From positions 1 through 64,000 of the forward strand of contig NZ_JAFFZS010000011.1 of NCBI RefSeq assembly GCF_016921115.1: a DNA stretch of 64,000 nt. Reading direction: 5' to 3'. Origin of the DNA: Streptomyces actuosus (GTDB taxonomy: Bacteria > Actinomycetota > Actinomycetes > Streptomycetales > Streptomycetaceae). Below the pieces are notes generated by a model, which was given only the letters and a program-made list of their open reading frames with translations, was not told the DNA's origin and searched no databases. Both the position numbers and the translations under genes were made by a program. Below are positions 36,688-45,092 of this stretch, one piece after another; the first letter of the stretch is position 1; each line of letters opens with the position of its first letter.

Positions 36688-38211
36688 ATGACCGTTCCGC
36701 ACGTGAGTACCGCGCTTCGCCCAGGGGACTACCTCCAGATCGCTTCGGAACGGATGGCCGTCGACGGCGTGCCGGACGGCGAGGGGTTCGCCCGGATCGA
36801 GCGGGTGGAGGTCATCACCGACATCGGTTTCCTGGCTCCGCGCTCTACCCACGTGCGTACCCGGGCAGCCCGGCAGATCGCGGTCGTGTTCTGTCACGGC
36901 ATGCCGGGCCCGGTCATATTGCGCGAGGGTGATCAGTGGACCCTCGGCGAGATCGACAGCGGCCGAGCCCGCTGGGATTCCGCCCATCCCTGGTGGCCAG
37001 AGACCCAAGAACCCCTCTTCACCGGAAGCCACTTGGCCGCCGGACCACACCCCTTTCGCAACACCATCCACGGCCCCGACCTCGTGGCGCCGGCCACCGA
37101 GACCGAGCCGAAGCCGCCACGGCAGCGGGCAGCCGTGTTCGACAAGCCGGCCCACACGCTCATGGTCGGCGACTACCTGCAGATCCATGCCCTGCGGCAC
37201 CCGAAGTGGGACATGCGCATTGACGAAGGATTCCACCGTGTCGAATGGATCGGCCACCTCACCGGGGACGCCCTCGACGCAGTGCTGAACGATCCTGCCT
37301 GGGCGCGCGGCCGCCTTACCCTCGCCTCGGTCCACGGCCTGTCCGGCATCCTCGTGCTGCCCGAGGTTCCAGTGACCGTCCTGATCCAGCCCAACCCGGA
37401 GCGTCGCCGCTCCGACGAGGACGAAGCCTGGCACGACGGTCCCTTCTACGAACTCGCCGGTGTCACCGAACCCGACCTCACCGAGCAGCTCCACGCCGAT
37501 GCCCGTCTACGGCCGGAGCCGCCTGGTTCGGAGGCCGCTCTGTACCCCAGCAGATTCAGCAGCCCCGCCCAGCGGGCCCTGCACCTGGACGGCGTCACCG
37601 GCATACGCCCCGTCGCCGCCTCCCAACTTCCCTGGCCACATGGCCTGTTCAAGTGTCCCTACGGTGAGCGGGCGAAGGCCCTGGCCGCCAGCTACCCCAA
37701 GGGGCACAGCAAAACCGCCCACGCCGAGCTGTTCAGCCGGCTCGGCGATCAGGACTTCGCCGCCTGCCCCTACCACCAGGCCGACGATTGGGAGGCGATC
37801 ACCGCGGCCGTGCTCGCCTTCGCCCGCGCCCAACCCGACAGCGACGAACAGGACCGCCTCTACCGCGCCACGCACCTGAGTGAGCGCGACCGCGCCTGGT
37901 TTCGCTCCCTCATCGGAGGGGGCCACATCTGGTGGGACACCGGACAGCAGAACCTGACCAACGGCCAGCACCGCCTGTGCGCATTGCGTGCCGCCGGTAT
38001 CGAGGTGATTCCCGTCTACGGCCGGCACCTCCCCGACCACGACGAGACCACGCCGTCCCAGGACGCCCTGACGCACGCCAGGCGCACCGTGGAGGACTTC
38101 TGGCTTTCCCACGTCGCTGCCGCCCTCAAGCCGGGCCGCCTCAGCACCCACCTGGCCCGGCTGCTCGCCCGCTACCCACGCCTGCGTGCGCTGCTGCCGA
38201 AGAGCAAGTAG
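36688..38211 (+). CDS. duplicated-domain protein with ParB-like C-terminal motif
   Basis: A 507-residue protein of unknown function. The ATG at 36688 follows GGTAGGG. Two copies of the same beta-rich unit are visible, beginning RPGDYLQI (residue 11) and MVGDYLQI (about residue 157). Each continues with an EGF-x-R-x-E segment and an HG-x2-G-x-(V/L)-L strand. The C-terminal 130 residues contain WWDTGQQNLTNGQHRLCALR followed by AAGIEVIPVYG, a pattern like ParB/sulfiredoxin-fold proteins that bind or cut nucleotides. I do not know the exact family. Confidence 0.6.
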   Translation: MTVPHVSTALRPGDYLQIASERMAVDGVPDGEGFARIERVEVITDIGFLAPRSTHVRTRAARQIAVVFCHGMPGPVILREGDQWTLGEIDSGRARWDSAHPWWPETQEPLFTGSHLAAGPHPFRNTIHGPDLVAPATETEPKPPRQRAAVFDKPAHTLMVGDYLQIHALRHPKWDMRIDEGFHRVEWIGHLTGDALDAVLNDPAWARGRLTLASVHGLSGILVLPEVPVTVLIQPNPERRRSDEDEAWHDGPFYELAGVTEPDLTEQLHADARLRPEPPGSEAALYPSRFSSPAQRALHLDGVTGIRPVAASQLPWPHGLFKCPYGERAKALAASYPKGHSKTAHAELFSRLGDQDFAACPYHQADDWEAITAAVLAFARAQPDSDEQDRLYRATHLSERDRAWFRSLIGGGHIWWDTGQQNLTNGQHRLCALRAAGIEVIPVYGRHLPDHDETTPSQDALTHARRTVEDFWLSHVAAALKPGRLSTHLARLLARYPRLRALLPKSK

Positions 38212-38525
38212 CGCGCTACGCCCAAGTGGCGGTGAACACGTGGCGGGCGGCTTGCCTCAATCAGACAGGCGGCGGCCGCCGGCGGGTATGCCCCCGGACG
38301 CCGCGCACGGGGGACGCGACGCCCGGGAGGACTGCTTGCCAACGTACCGCGCCATCCAGTCGCTTATCGCATATATCGGGGAACCTATTCGCGTGGCGGG
38401 GCCCGGCGCGGATCGAACGCAGTCTGGCCCGGGAGGCGGTCACGAGGACGCCGGATCGGCCACGACGGACCTGGTGCCGGGGGATGATGAGGAAGCCATG
38501 GCCATGTCGCAGAAGGGCAGCCGCG
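38212..38525. other. 314-base gap, probable promoter region
   Basis: No gene is supported here. A less GC-rich patch around 38355-38390 (TTATCGCATATATCGGGG) is the best candidate promoter for the gene at 38526. An open frame runs through the gap into that gene, but the translation before 38526 looks non-coding. Confidence 0.45.
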
Positions 38526-39602
38526 ATGAGTCACTTCTCCGGTCATGAGACCAGCCCTCATGAGGCGCTCCGGCAGGGCCGGACGGCAGTAGATCGTCTG
38601 ATGGCGGGGATGCTGGAAGCCGGCGGGATGTTCCGTGAGGTGACGGCGACCCAGGTGCTCCTGTCCACCGCTTCCCCACGCATCCGGTTCGTCGAGTTCG
38701 CAGCCGACGAGGAGAAGGAGAACGGAGCCGACTGGCTGTGGTGGTGGGTGGACCGGGACGGTACCTGCTACGGACTCCTGGTCCAGGCGAAGATCTTGAA
38801 GTTGCACGGCAAGCGCTGGAGCATCGACTTCAGCTACAAGACGCGCGGCGACGACCGGACGCAGCTCTCGAAGCTGATCAAGGCGGCGAACCGCTTCCAT
38901 GTCCCCGCCGCGTACGTCTTGTACTGCGGGGACGCCCAGTACCGATCGACTCTGGCCTGCGACCGCACTCATGACGACGTTCCGTGCAAGGAGCGCGACC
39001 GGGTCGGTGTGTCCACCGTCTCCGCTCTGGTGGCGGAGAACGCGGTCGGCCTGGACGCCAAGAACGCGGGCGTGAGCGCCTTCCACGACGCCGTTCCCGT
39101 CGAAGACATCGCCAGCCCCAACGGCCTGGACACGCCGATCGTGCCCCTCGCGCGCGGACTGGACCAGGACCTCGAGCGCTTCCTGCGGCAACCGCAGCGA
39201 GGATCTCGCAGGGTGGCAAAGGAACTTCTCCGGCCTGTCCAGCGGATCAGGCACGGCCAGTTCGCCGGCGCGGCGGTCATGGAACGCGCCGCAACGGTCA
39301 CCGGCGCCCTTTTCGAGAACGTCCCCAACGACTACGGGCATTTCTCCGTGCCGTACCTCGCTCACATGCTCCGCGGGCTGCGGGCAGAGGTCCCCGACTA
39401 CGTACGCGACGTCCTGGAAGGCCGGACTCCTCCAACATGGGTCACAGACCACGTCGGCGGGATCGTCGTGATCCCCGACGCGGACGCCCCGACCACGGCG
39501 TCACCGGCCCGGGCTGGTGACGGTGCCGCCGGGCTGCTCCCCCCGGATTTCCTTGAGGCGCCTCAGCCTCCACATGACCACCGTCCTGGGCAAGCCGCTT
39601 GA
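38526..39602 (+). CDS. putative PD-(D/E)xK-type nuclease, DUF6615-like
   Basis: A 358-residue protein starting at ATG 38526 (MSHFSGHE) behind AGAAGGGC. Residues 60-95 read EEKENGADWLWWWVDRDG, then CYGLLVQAKIL. An acidic residue before GAD, the D, and the later Q-x-K match the layout of PD-(D/E)xK nucleases and the DUF6615-type proteins I recall. The rest is helical. A role in DNA restriction is possible, but no partner gene is adjacent. Confidence 0.5.
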   Translation: MSHFSGHETSPHEALRQGRTAVDRLMAGMLEAGGMFREVTATQVLLSTASPRIRFVEFAADEEKENGADWLWWWVDRDGTCYGLLVQAKILKLHGKRWSIDFSYKTRGDDRTQLSKLIKAANRFHVPAAYVLYCGDAQYRSTLACDRTHDDVPCKERDRVGVSTVSALVAENAVGLDAKNAGVSAFHDAVPVEDIASPNGLDTPIVPLARGLDQDLERFLRQPQRGSRRVAKELLRPVQRIRHGQFAGAAVMERAATVTGALFENVPNDYGHFSVPYLAHMLRGLRAEVPDYVRDVLEGRTPPTWVTDHVGGIVVIPDADAPTTASPARAGDGAAGLLPPDFLEAPQPPHDHRPGQAA

Positions 39603-39678
39603 GCTCGCCGCGAAGCGTCCGGCACTGACCGACCGGCCGGAGCCAGCCGACAGGCCCAGTCCCGGTGTCCGGGCGACG

Positions 39679-40422
39679 TCATCCGCTCCAGGGGACCCGG
39701 GCGAGAACGAGCCCCCGAACGTCGGCGGCTCCCGTCGCCCGGAGCCGGAGCGCGACGTGCTGGAGCTGCGATCCGCTGGTGAACACGTCGTCGACGAGCA
39801 GGATGGTGGCCGATTTGATGTCGCTGATGTCCCCGGTCCAGGTCAGCGCGGCGGCATGCGCGGTCGCGGCCGCGCGCTTCTCCTCCAGGGTGCGATTCGC
39901 GGACCGAGGCGTCTCGGCATCCTTCACCAGCCGGTGCGCGCCCGGCGGGCTGAGCGGGAAGGCCCTGGTCACGTCCTCTGTGTAGGCAGCGTCCATGATC
40001 GCCTCGATGTGCTGGATGGGCTGGCGGCCGATGTGGGTGGGGTTGCCTACGACGTAGTCGACGCCGTGCATGGCCTCGGGGTGACTCTCCATCCAGCCAA
40101 GGAGGAGCCGGCCAAAGATCATCGCCCAGCCGGCCCTGCCCTCGTACTTCAGCGTGTGGATCTTGTCGCGCAAGGCTCCGGAGTACATGGCCACCGCGTC
40201 GACGCGCGAGAACCCCCGCTCGGCTTCCGGGAGCGCACACACCCGATTACTGCACTGCCTGCCGGGCGCGACGGCCTGGGAGCAGACGGGGCAGTGGGGT
40301 TCAGCGACCGGCTGGAGGGTGCGGCCGGCGCAGTCAGAGCACAGGCGGGCAGTGCCGGTGATGCGGTACGCGCACACCGGGCAGTTGGGAAAGCCTGCCG
40401 GATTAGGGAGACCGGCCGTCAC
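39679..40422 (-). CDS. ComF-like phosphoribosyltransferase with zinc ribbons
   Basis: A 247-residue protein. N-terminal CPVC, CSDC, CPVC and C-x4-C pairs (residues 14-62) are followed by a PRTase domain containing the PRPP loop ILLVDDVFTSGSQL (about residues 207-220). This is the ComF plan, associated with DNA uptake or processing, though the acceptor base is unknown. It is the last gene of a three-gene operon; its ATG overlaps the dprA-like stop (ATGA). The pairing with DprA and a HAD-PRTase suggests a dedicated nucleotide or base-exchange pathway rather than competence. Confidence 0.8.
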   Translation of the reverse strand: MTAGLPNPAGFPNCPVCAYRITGTARLCSDCAGRTLQPVAEPHCPVCSQAVAPGRQCSNRVCALPEAERGFSRVDAVAMYSGALRDKIHTLKYEGRAGWAMIFGRLLLGWMESHPEAMHGVDYVVGNPTHIGRQPIQHIEAIMDAAYTEDVTRAFPLSPPGAHRLVKDAETPRSANRTLEEKRAAATAHAAALTWTGDISDIKSATILLVDDVFTSGSQLQHVALRLRATGAADVRGLVLARVPWSG

Positions 40423-41384
40423 AGGCCGGCCAGGGCGAGCTGCTGGCGCTGCTGTCCGGCGGCCTGGATGTCCGCGGCCCGGCCGAGGCGGTCGGTGATG
40501 TCGCTGGAGGCGGTAACCAGGATCGCCCGGCCCTCGTCCAGCATCTTCTTCGCCCAGGGCTGGGTGTCGGCGAGGGAACGGATCAGGAAGACGAGCTTGC
40601 CGTGCTCGGCGGCCAGGCGAGCCTGCATCTTCGCGCCTGACGTGCTCGAGGCCTCGATGACGACGCTGCCCAGCGTGGTGCCGGACGTGACGACGTTGCG
40701 TCGGGGGAAGGTGTACTTCGCCGGAGGGCTCGTGGGCCAGAACTGGCTCAGCAGCGCTCCCCCAGCGCTGAGGATCGCCTTCGCGAGCGGACGGTTCTCA
40801 GCCGGGTAGATCGGGGCGGCGATGCCGGTGCCCATGACGGCGAACGTCCGGCCGCCCGCGGTGAGCGTTGCCTGATGAGCGGCTGCGTCGATGCCCTTGG
40901 CGAGACCGCTGGCGATCACGACGTCGTGCTCGACGAGCTCGCGGGCCATCCGTGCCGCCCGGCGCAGCCCGTCCTCAGAGGCCTGGCGGGTGCCGACGAT
41001 GGCGATGGAGCGTGCGTCGCGCTGATCGAGCTCCCCGCGGTAGAAGAGGAACGGCGGCAGGTTGCCGATCACGCGCAGGTTCGCCGGGTAGTCCTTGTCC
41101 AGGACGGTGACCAGGCGCGCGCCGACCTTGTCGGCGGCGGCGAGCTCGTCGTCGACGCGGGCACGGGCATCGTCCAGGCCGGCGGACAGGGCCTGCTGCA
41201 GCAGGGGGCGGTTCTTGGTCGCGGCACGCGAGTCCTCGCCCACCTGTCCGTCCATGAGCGCGGCCAGGCCCTCGGGGCTCTGGGCGCCGCGGGCGAGCAG
41301 GCTCCAGTCGAGGGTGGCATCGCCGGCACGCAGCGCGCACAGGGTCAGCAGATCGTGCTGGTCAACGGTGATATCGATGTCCAT
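40419..41384 (-). CDS. dprA: DprA/Smf-like Rossmann (SLOG superfamily) protein
   Basis: A 321-residue DprA-like protein. The core has AIVGTRQASEDG, VIASGLAKGIDAAAHQATL, GIAAPIYPAENRPL, FPRRNVVTSGTTLGSVVIEA and SGAKMQARLAAEHGK, all DprA landmarks. The N-terminal 100 residues are helical. Classical DprA loads RecA on single-stranded DNA. Here the gene is sandwiched between two phosphoribosyltransferase genes, which suggests a nucleotide-sensing role of the SLOG kind. It starts 122 bases after the HAD-PRTase gene and is coupled to the ComF-like gene. Confidence 0.85.
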   Translation of the reverse strand: MDIDITVDQHDLLTLCALRAGDATLDWSLLARGAQSPEGLAALMDGQVGEDSRAATKNRPLLQQALSAGLDDARARVDDELAAADKVGARLVTVLDKDYPANLRVIGNLPPFLFYRGELDQRDARSIAIVGTRQASEDGLRRAARMARELVEHDVVIASGLAKGIDAAAHQATLTAGGRTFAVMGTGIAAPIYPAENRPLAKAILSAGGALLSQFWPTSPPAKYTFPRRNVVTSGTTLGSVVIEASSTSGAKMQARLAAEHGKLVFLIRSLADTQPWAKKMLDEGRAILVTASSDITDRLGRAADIQAAGQQRQQLALAGL

Positions 41385-41506
41385 CAGGGTGTCCTTCTAC
41401 TCGTGGCCCCGGGATGTTCGAAGGATGAAGCGAGGTACTCGGGCCACTTCCATCATGGCGTACGGAGCCCCCGGACGGACAGGAAGGGGGCCGTCGAGCC
41501 GGTTCC

Positions 41507-43132
41507 TCAGCCCTGCCGCCGCTGTTCCATACGGGCGAGGGCTTCGGCGAGCTGGGTGGCCCCGCCGGGCGCCGCGACCGGTTCCCAGATGATCCCCACC
41601 GCCAGACAGATGCCGCTGACCAGGCGCTCCGCCTCGCTGGTGTCGTACCACTGCTCGACCTGCCCTGGCAGGGCGATCCACCACAAGGCGGTGGTCGTCG
41701 TCTCCCCGGTCGGCACGAGGTACTCGCCGCGCCAGACGAGGGGGTACGCATGCTGCTGGAGGTGGGTGAGCATGTCGGCGAGGTGCCGCTGCCGGGCGAT
41801 CTTGTAGGCGGTCATGGGAGAGCGGGTGCCAGCAGGAACCGGGCGGGGTGCCGGATGAGCCATCCGGTCGGCGGCCGCCTCAGGGGCCTGGGGTTCGACG
41901 GCACCCTCCGCAGCGGCGGCGAAGTGCTCCATAGCCGTCGTCAGGACTACCGACGGCCCTTCCTCCGCTCCTCCAGGGCCCGTCGTCGTCTGGAAGTGCG
42001 TCAAGGTGATGTCGTTGGTGGTGAAGGGATCGATCGTGACGCCGGGGCGCAGCTGGTAGACGGTGTGGCGCGAGGGGTACTTTCCGATGGTCAGTGCGAT
42101 GACCCGTGCTGCTCCAGCCTCGCCGAGGAGGGTGCGGGCCCACTCGAGGGACTTGCCCTCGGTGGTGAAGTCGTCGAAGACGATCACCGTCTTGCCGACG
42201 ATCTTCTTCTTGTAGGCCGGGTTGACTCGTACGGTGCGGGCCTGGGCGGCGATGGAAATGTCCCGGCCCGTCGACTGGCCGACGCTCCTCTTGTACCGCT
42301 CCAGGCTGGTATCCGGGGCCTGGACGACACGCTCGAGAAGGTCCTCCTTGTAGGAGGAGCCCGTCATGACCTTTGCGCGGTCCAGGAAGCCAGCAAGCTG
42401 CGGGTTGCCCTTGGCCGGCGTGCTGCTGGGGTACACGCAGAAGAAGCTCTGCCCAGGCAGCGCACCATCGAGGTAGGCCGCACACAGAAGGTGCAGCATC
42501 AGGACATCACGCGCGTCCTCGTCACCGACCTTGACGGTGTTCTCGTAGGTGAAGATGTCCTTGATCGTGAAGGTCCGGCCGCCGCCGCGAGGGAACCGCG
42601 CATTGAAGGGCAGCATCGAGCGGATCGCGAAGGCGCGGTCCTCGTCATCGAGACGGAACGCCCAGCGCGGCTCGTGCAGCAGGAAGTACTCCAAGAGCTC
42701 GATGACGTCGGCGGGCTCGTCGGACATCAGCGAGGTGATCTTCGCTCCCAGGCGGCTGGCCCAGCGGGCATGGATGTGGACGACGCCGGCGTGGATGCCT
42801 GTGTACCAGTCGAACTGCGAGGTCCCGACGAGGATGAGCTGGTTCATGCGGAGGCCGAGTCTGTCCGCGACCGCCTCCAGCCATGCCTTGTTTCCGCGCT
42901 TCGCCTTGTCCGGGATGTCGTCGCGGCACAGATGCAGGGCCGGTTCGGGAAGGCCAGCCGCGGCAAGGGCCGACTTGGCGTCCATCGGGTCGTTGGTCAG
43001 CAGCACCCAAGCCACATCGCGTTGATCGAGCCACCGCAGCAGTTCAGCGATCCCCTCGTGCGCGCGCCCGGGCCCGTGCAGGACTGCCTTGTAATCGATC
43101 GCGACCGCGCGCACCGTCTTCTTCTCGTCCAT
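41507..43132 (-). CDS. HAD-like domain fused to phosphoribosyltransferase
   Basis: A 541-residue two-domain protein. Residues 1-130 look like a HAD phosphatase fold: AVAIDYKAVLHGPG, VLLTNDP, KAKRGNKAW and ILVGTSQFDWYTGIHAG. In motif I the usual second Asp is replaced by Lys (D-Y-K), so activity may be altered. A PRTase domain follows, with KTVIVFDDFTTEGKSLEWAR (about residues 309-328). The C-terminal 100 residues are a separate helical part. The ATG at 43132 (MDEKKTVRAV) is preferred over one 16 codons upstream. It is first in the operon with the dprA-like and ComF-like genes. Confidence 0.75.
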   Translation of the reverse strand: MDEKKTVRAVAIDYKAVLHGPGRAHEGIAELLRWLDQRDVAWVLLTNDPMDAKSALAAAGLPEPALHLCRDDIPDKAKRGNKAWLEAVADRLGLRMNQLILVGTSQFDWYTGIHAGVVHIHARWASRLGAKITSLMSDEPADVIELLEYFLLHEPRWAFRLDDEDRAFAIRSMLPFNARFPRGGGRTFTIKDIFTYENTVKVGDEDARDVLMLHLLCAAYLDGALPGQSFFCVYPSSTPAKGNPQLAGFLDRAKVMTGSSYKEDLLERVVQAPDTSLERYKRSVGQSTGRDISIAAQARTVRVNPAYKKKIVGKTVIVFDDFTTEGKSLEWARTLLGEAGAARVIALTIGKYPSRHTVYQLRPGVTIDPFTTNDITLTHFQTTTGPGGAEEGPSVVLTTAMEHFAAAAEGAVEPQAPEAAADRMAHPAPRPVPAGTRSPMTAYKIARQRHLADMLTHLQQHAYPLVWRGEYLVPTGETTTTALWWIALPGQVEQWYDTSEAERLVSGICLAVGIIWEPVAAPGGATQLAEALARMEQRRQG

Positions 43133-43324
43133 CGCCGCCCCCACTGCTGTGCCCTGATCATGAACTGACCCTCTTGCCATGATCTCAGCCGTTCTGACGG
43201 GGCATCCGCAGATTCAGAATTCCCCGGCTTCGGATCCGGCGGCAGCCGGCTGGCACAACGCCCATGATCGTGCGTCTCCGTCAGAGGGCTGATAGCCGCT
43301 TTTGCCCAGGACGATGACGACGGG
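43133..43324. other. promoter region of the HAD-PRTase operon
   Basis: 192 bases between the HAD-PRTase start and the stop of a small membrane gene on the same strand. No strong hairpin or hexamer pair was recognised. Confidence 0.35.
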
Positions 43325-43540
43325 TCAGAGGGGTCCAGATTCTGGGGCGCCGTGGGGCTCGGGTCGGTCTGGTGAAGTGAGGTGCTCTACCAGGGCGAGC
43401 AGCATCAGCAGGAGGACGGCTCCGAGAAGGATGGCCGCCCATCCCACGGCCCATCGCGTACTGCGGGTGCTGATCACGGTCGGCGTGAGCGCCACCATCA
43501 AGGCGACCACGCCGCCTGGAAGGACAAACTGCCGCCTCAC
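43325..43540 (-). CDS. small membrane protein with two TM helices
   Basis: A 71-residue protein with two predicted membrane helices: VLPGGVVALMVALTPTVIS (residues 6-24) and WAVGWAAILLGAVLLLMLLA (residues 30-49). A short cytoplasmic tail follows. Its ATG overlaps the stop of the upstream gene (ATGA), so translation is coupled. The function is unknown. It is the last gene of the SNF2/SWIM group. Confidence 0.6.
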   Translation of the reverse strand: MRRQFVLPGGVVALMVALTPTVISTRSTRWAVGWAAILLGAVLLLMLLALVEHLTSPDRPEPHGAPESGPL

Positions 43541-43839
43541 GATCGTGTACCCGGGATCGTCGGGTCGGCCTGGTGCCCATCACGGGCCTGATTGGCCGGG
43601 TGGTGAGGGTGGTCGCACCACGGAGCCGCCATGTCGGTGAGCTCCTCGAGGAGCTGCTCAGCTGTGGCGAGGTCATCGGCATGTACAGCCTCGGCGAAAT
43701 CTTTCTCCAGATCGTGGGCGGCGCTCCAGTCGGCCTCGTATTCCTCGCGGCCGGCAGGGTACTGCTCGCGGCGCCGGTCGTCGAGCCGGTCGACGATGAA
43801 CTGGTAGACGCGTACGCCGGTCTGCGGATCCAAGGGCAT
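43537..43839 (-). CDS. small hypothetical protein
   Basis: A 100-residue acidic helical protein (DLEKDFAEAVHADDLATAEQ). It ends in a His-rich stretch (WCDHPHHPANQ) that could bind metal. It begins 50 bases after the SWIM gene and is coupled to the small membrane protein. The function is unknown. Confidence 0.6.
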   Translation of the reverse strand: MPLDPQTGVRVYQFIVDRLDDRRREQYPAGREEYEADWSAAHDLEKDFAEAVHADDLATAEQLLEELTDMAAPWCDHPHHPANQARDGHQADPTIPGTRS

Positions 43840-43889
43840 GCGGTGTGTCTTTCGGGCTCGGTGACGTTCTTGTCAGGTCGCCGGTGCGG

Positions 43890-45092
43890 CTATCGCCTGA
43901 GTGGTCGTGCGGCGCGGGCGCGTCGTGCGGCGCGGAAGGCCTCGGCGGGATCGTCGCAGGCTCCGGGCGCCGGGCGCCACTCGTTGGCGCGCCAGAGGGT
44001 GAAGGGGTACCAGCGGCCGTCGGGGCCGGGGCGGATCTGGACTCCGGCGGTCGCGTCGGTGAGCCTACTGCCGTCGATGGTGATGGTCCCGAGGCCGACG
44101 GCGCGGGAGGCCTGGACGGTCTCTCGTGCCCGTTCGAGGACGTCGATGGTTGCTGGGGTGGCGGCGAGGGTGGCGTGGGCGCCGGCCGGGCCGCCGTGGC
44201 GGTAGCCGATCATCATCGCCCGCAGGGTGGCTTCGGGGATGCCGGTGGTGTGCTGAGCGGCCTCCAGATGATCCGCGCCGTCGGGGCTGGCGAGGATCCG
44301 CATGATGTCGGCCAGCTCGTCGTGGGGCGCAGCGGCGGTGCCGGCCAGGAGGGTCCTAGCGCGGGCGGCGGCATCGGTGGTCATCCACATCAGGTCCTGG
44401 GCTCGGGACCCGGGGAGGGGTGCGTCGCTCCAGGTGAGGTTGCTGAAGGCATCGAGGTCGAGGTCCGGCGGGGGCTGTGGGGGGCGGTGGGCGGCCAGTG
44501 CGTAGAGCTGGGTGGCGCGCACGGTGCCGTTGGTGTCTGCAGGGAGGGGGCCGGGGTCGGCGCCGTCGACGAGGTCGCGTACGTGGGCGGCGAGGGCCCG
44601 GGCGGTCATGCCGCGGGCGCCGAGCAGCAGGGAGGGGGTGGCGGCGAGGCGTTCGGCGACGGCGTGGCCGAGGGCTGCACTGTGGTCGCAGACGCGGTGG
44701 GTCCGGCCGGTGGGGCAGGAACAGGAAAAGGTGATGCCGTCGGCCGGCGGGGCGATGGAGATGCCGCCGGCGTGCCCGGAGTCGGCGATCGTGGCAGGGA
44801 CCCGGTTGGCGACGAGGTCGGCAACGGCCTGGGGATCGTCGGCGAGCTTGGCCGCCAGCGTGTCCCATTGGGTCGCGGTCAGCTCTGGGACGTGGATCGC
44901 GGCCTGGTGGGTGGCCTTCTTCGCAGCGACGGGGGCGCTGATTCTGCCCGGCTGAGTCTGGATCTGGGCGACGGCGCCGTTGCGCGCAAGGTTGAGGCCC
45001 TTGCCGTAGGAACCGGAGCCGTTGGTGGCGAGGTGAAACGCCTGCTTCCACGCGCCGGCCAGCGGCGCGAGAGATCGGGCGGTGCCAGTCAT
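43890..45092 (-). CDS. SWIM zinc-finger protein
   Basis: A 400-residue protein with a SWIM zinc finger at about residues 126-140 (FSCSCPTGRTHRVCDHSAAL, pattern CxC...CxH). SWIM proteins are regular operon partners of SNF2-family helicases in bacteria and probably deliver the helicase to nucleic acid. The C-terminal 200 residues are helical and carry no further motif. The ATG at 45092 overlaps the SNF2 stop (ATGA), a sign of tight coupling and a likely complex. Confidence 0.85.
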   Translation of the reverse strand: MTGTARSLAPLAGAWKQAFHLATNGSGSYGKGLNLARNGAVAQIQTQPGRISAPVAAKKATHQAAIHVPELTATQWDTLAAKLADDPQAVADLVANRVPATIADSGHAGGISIAPPADGITFSCSCPTGRTHRVCDHSAALGHAVAERLAATPSLLLGARGMTARALAAHVRDLVDGADPGPLPADTNGTVRATQLYALAAHRPPQPPPDLDLDAFSNLTWSDAPLPGSRAQDLMWMTTDAAARARTLLAGTAAAPHDELADIMRILASPDGADHLEAAQHTTGIPEATLRAMMIGYRHGGPAGAHATLAATPATIDVLERARETVQASRAVGLGTITIDGSRLTDATAGVQIRPGPDGRWYPFTLWRANEWRPAPGACDDPAEAFRAARRARAARPLRR

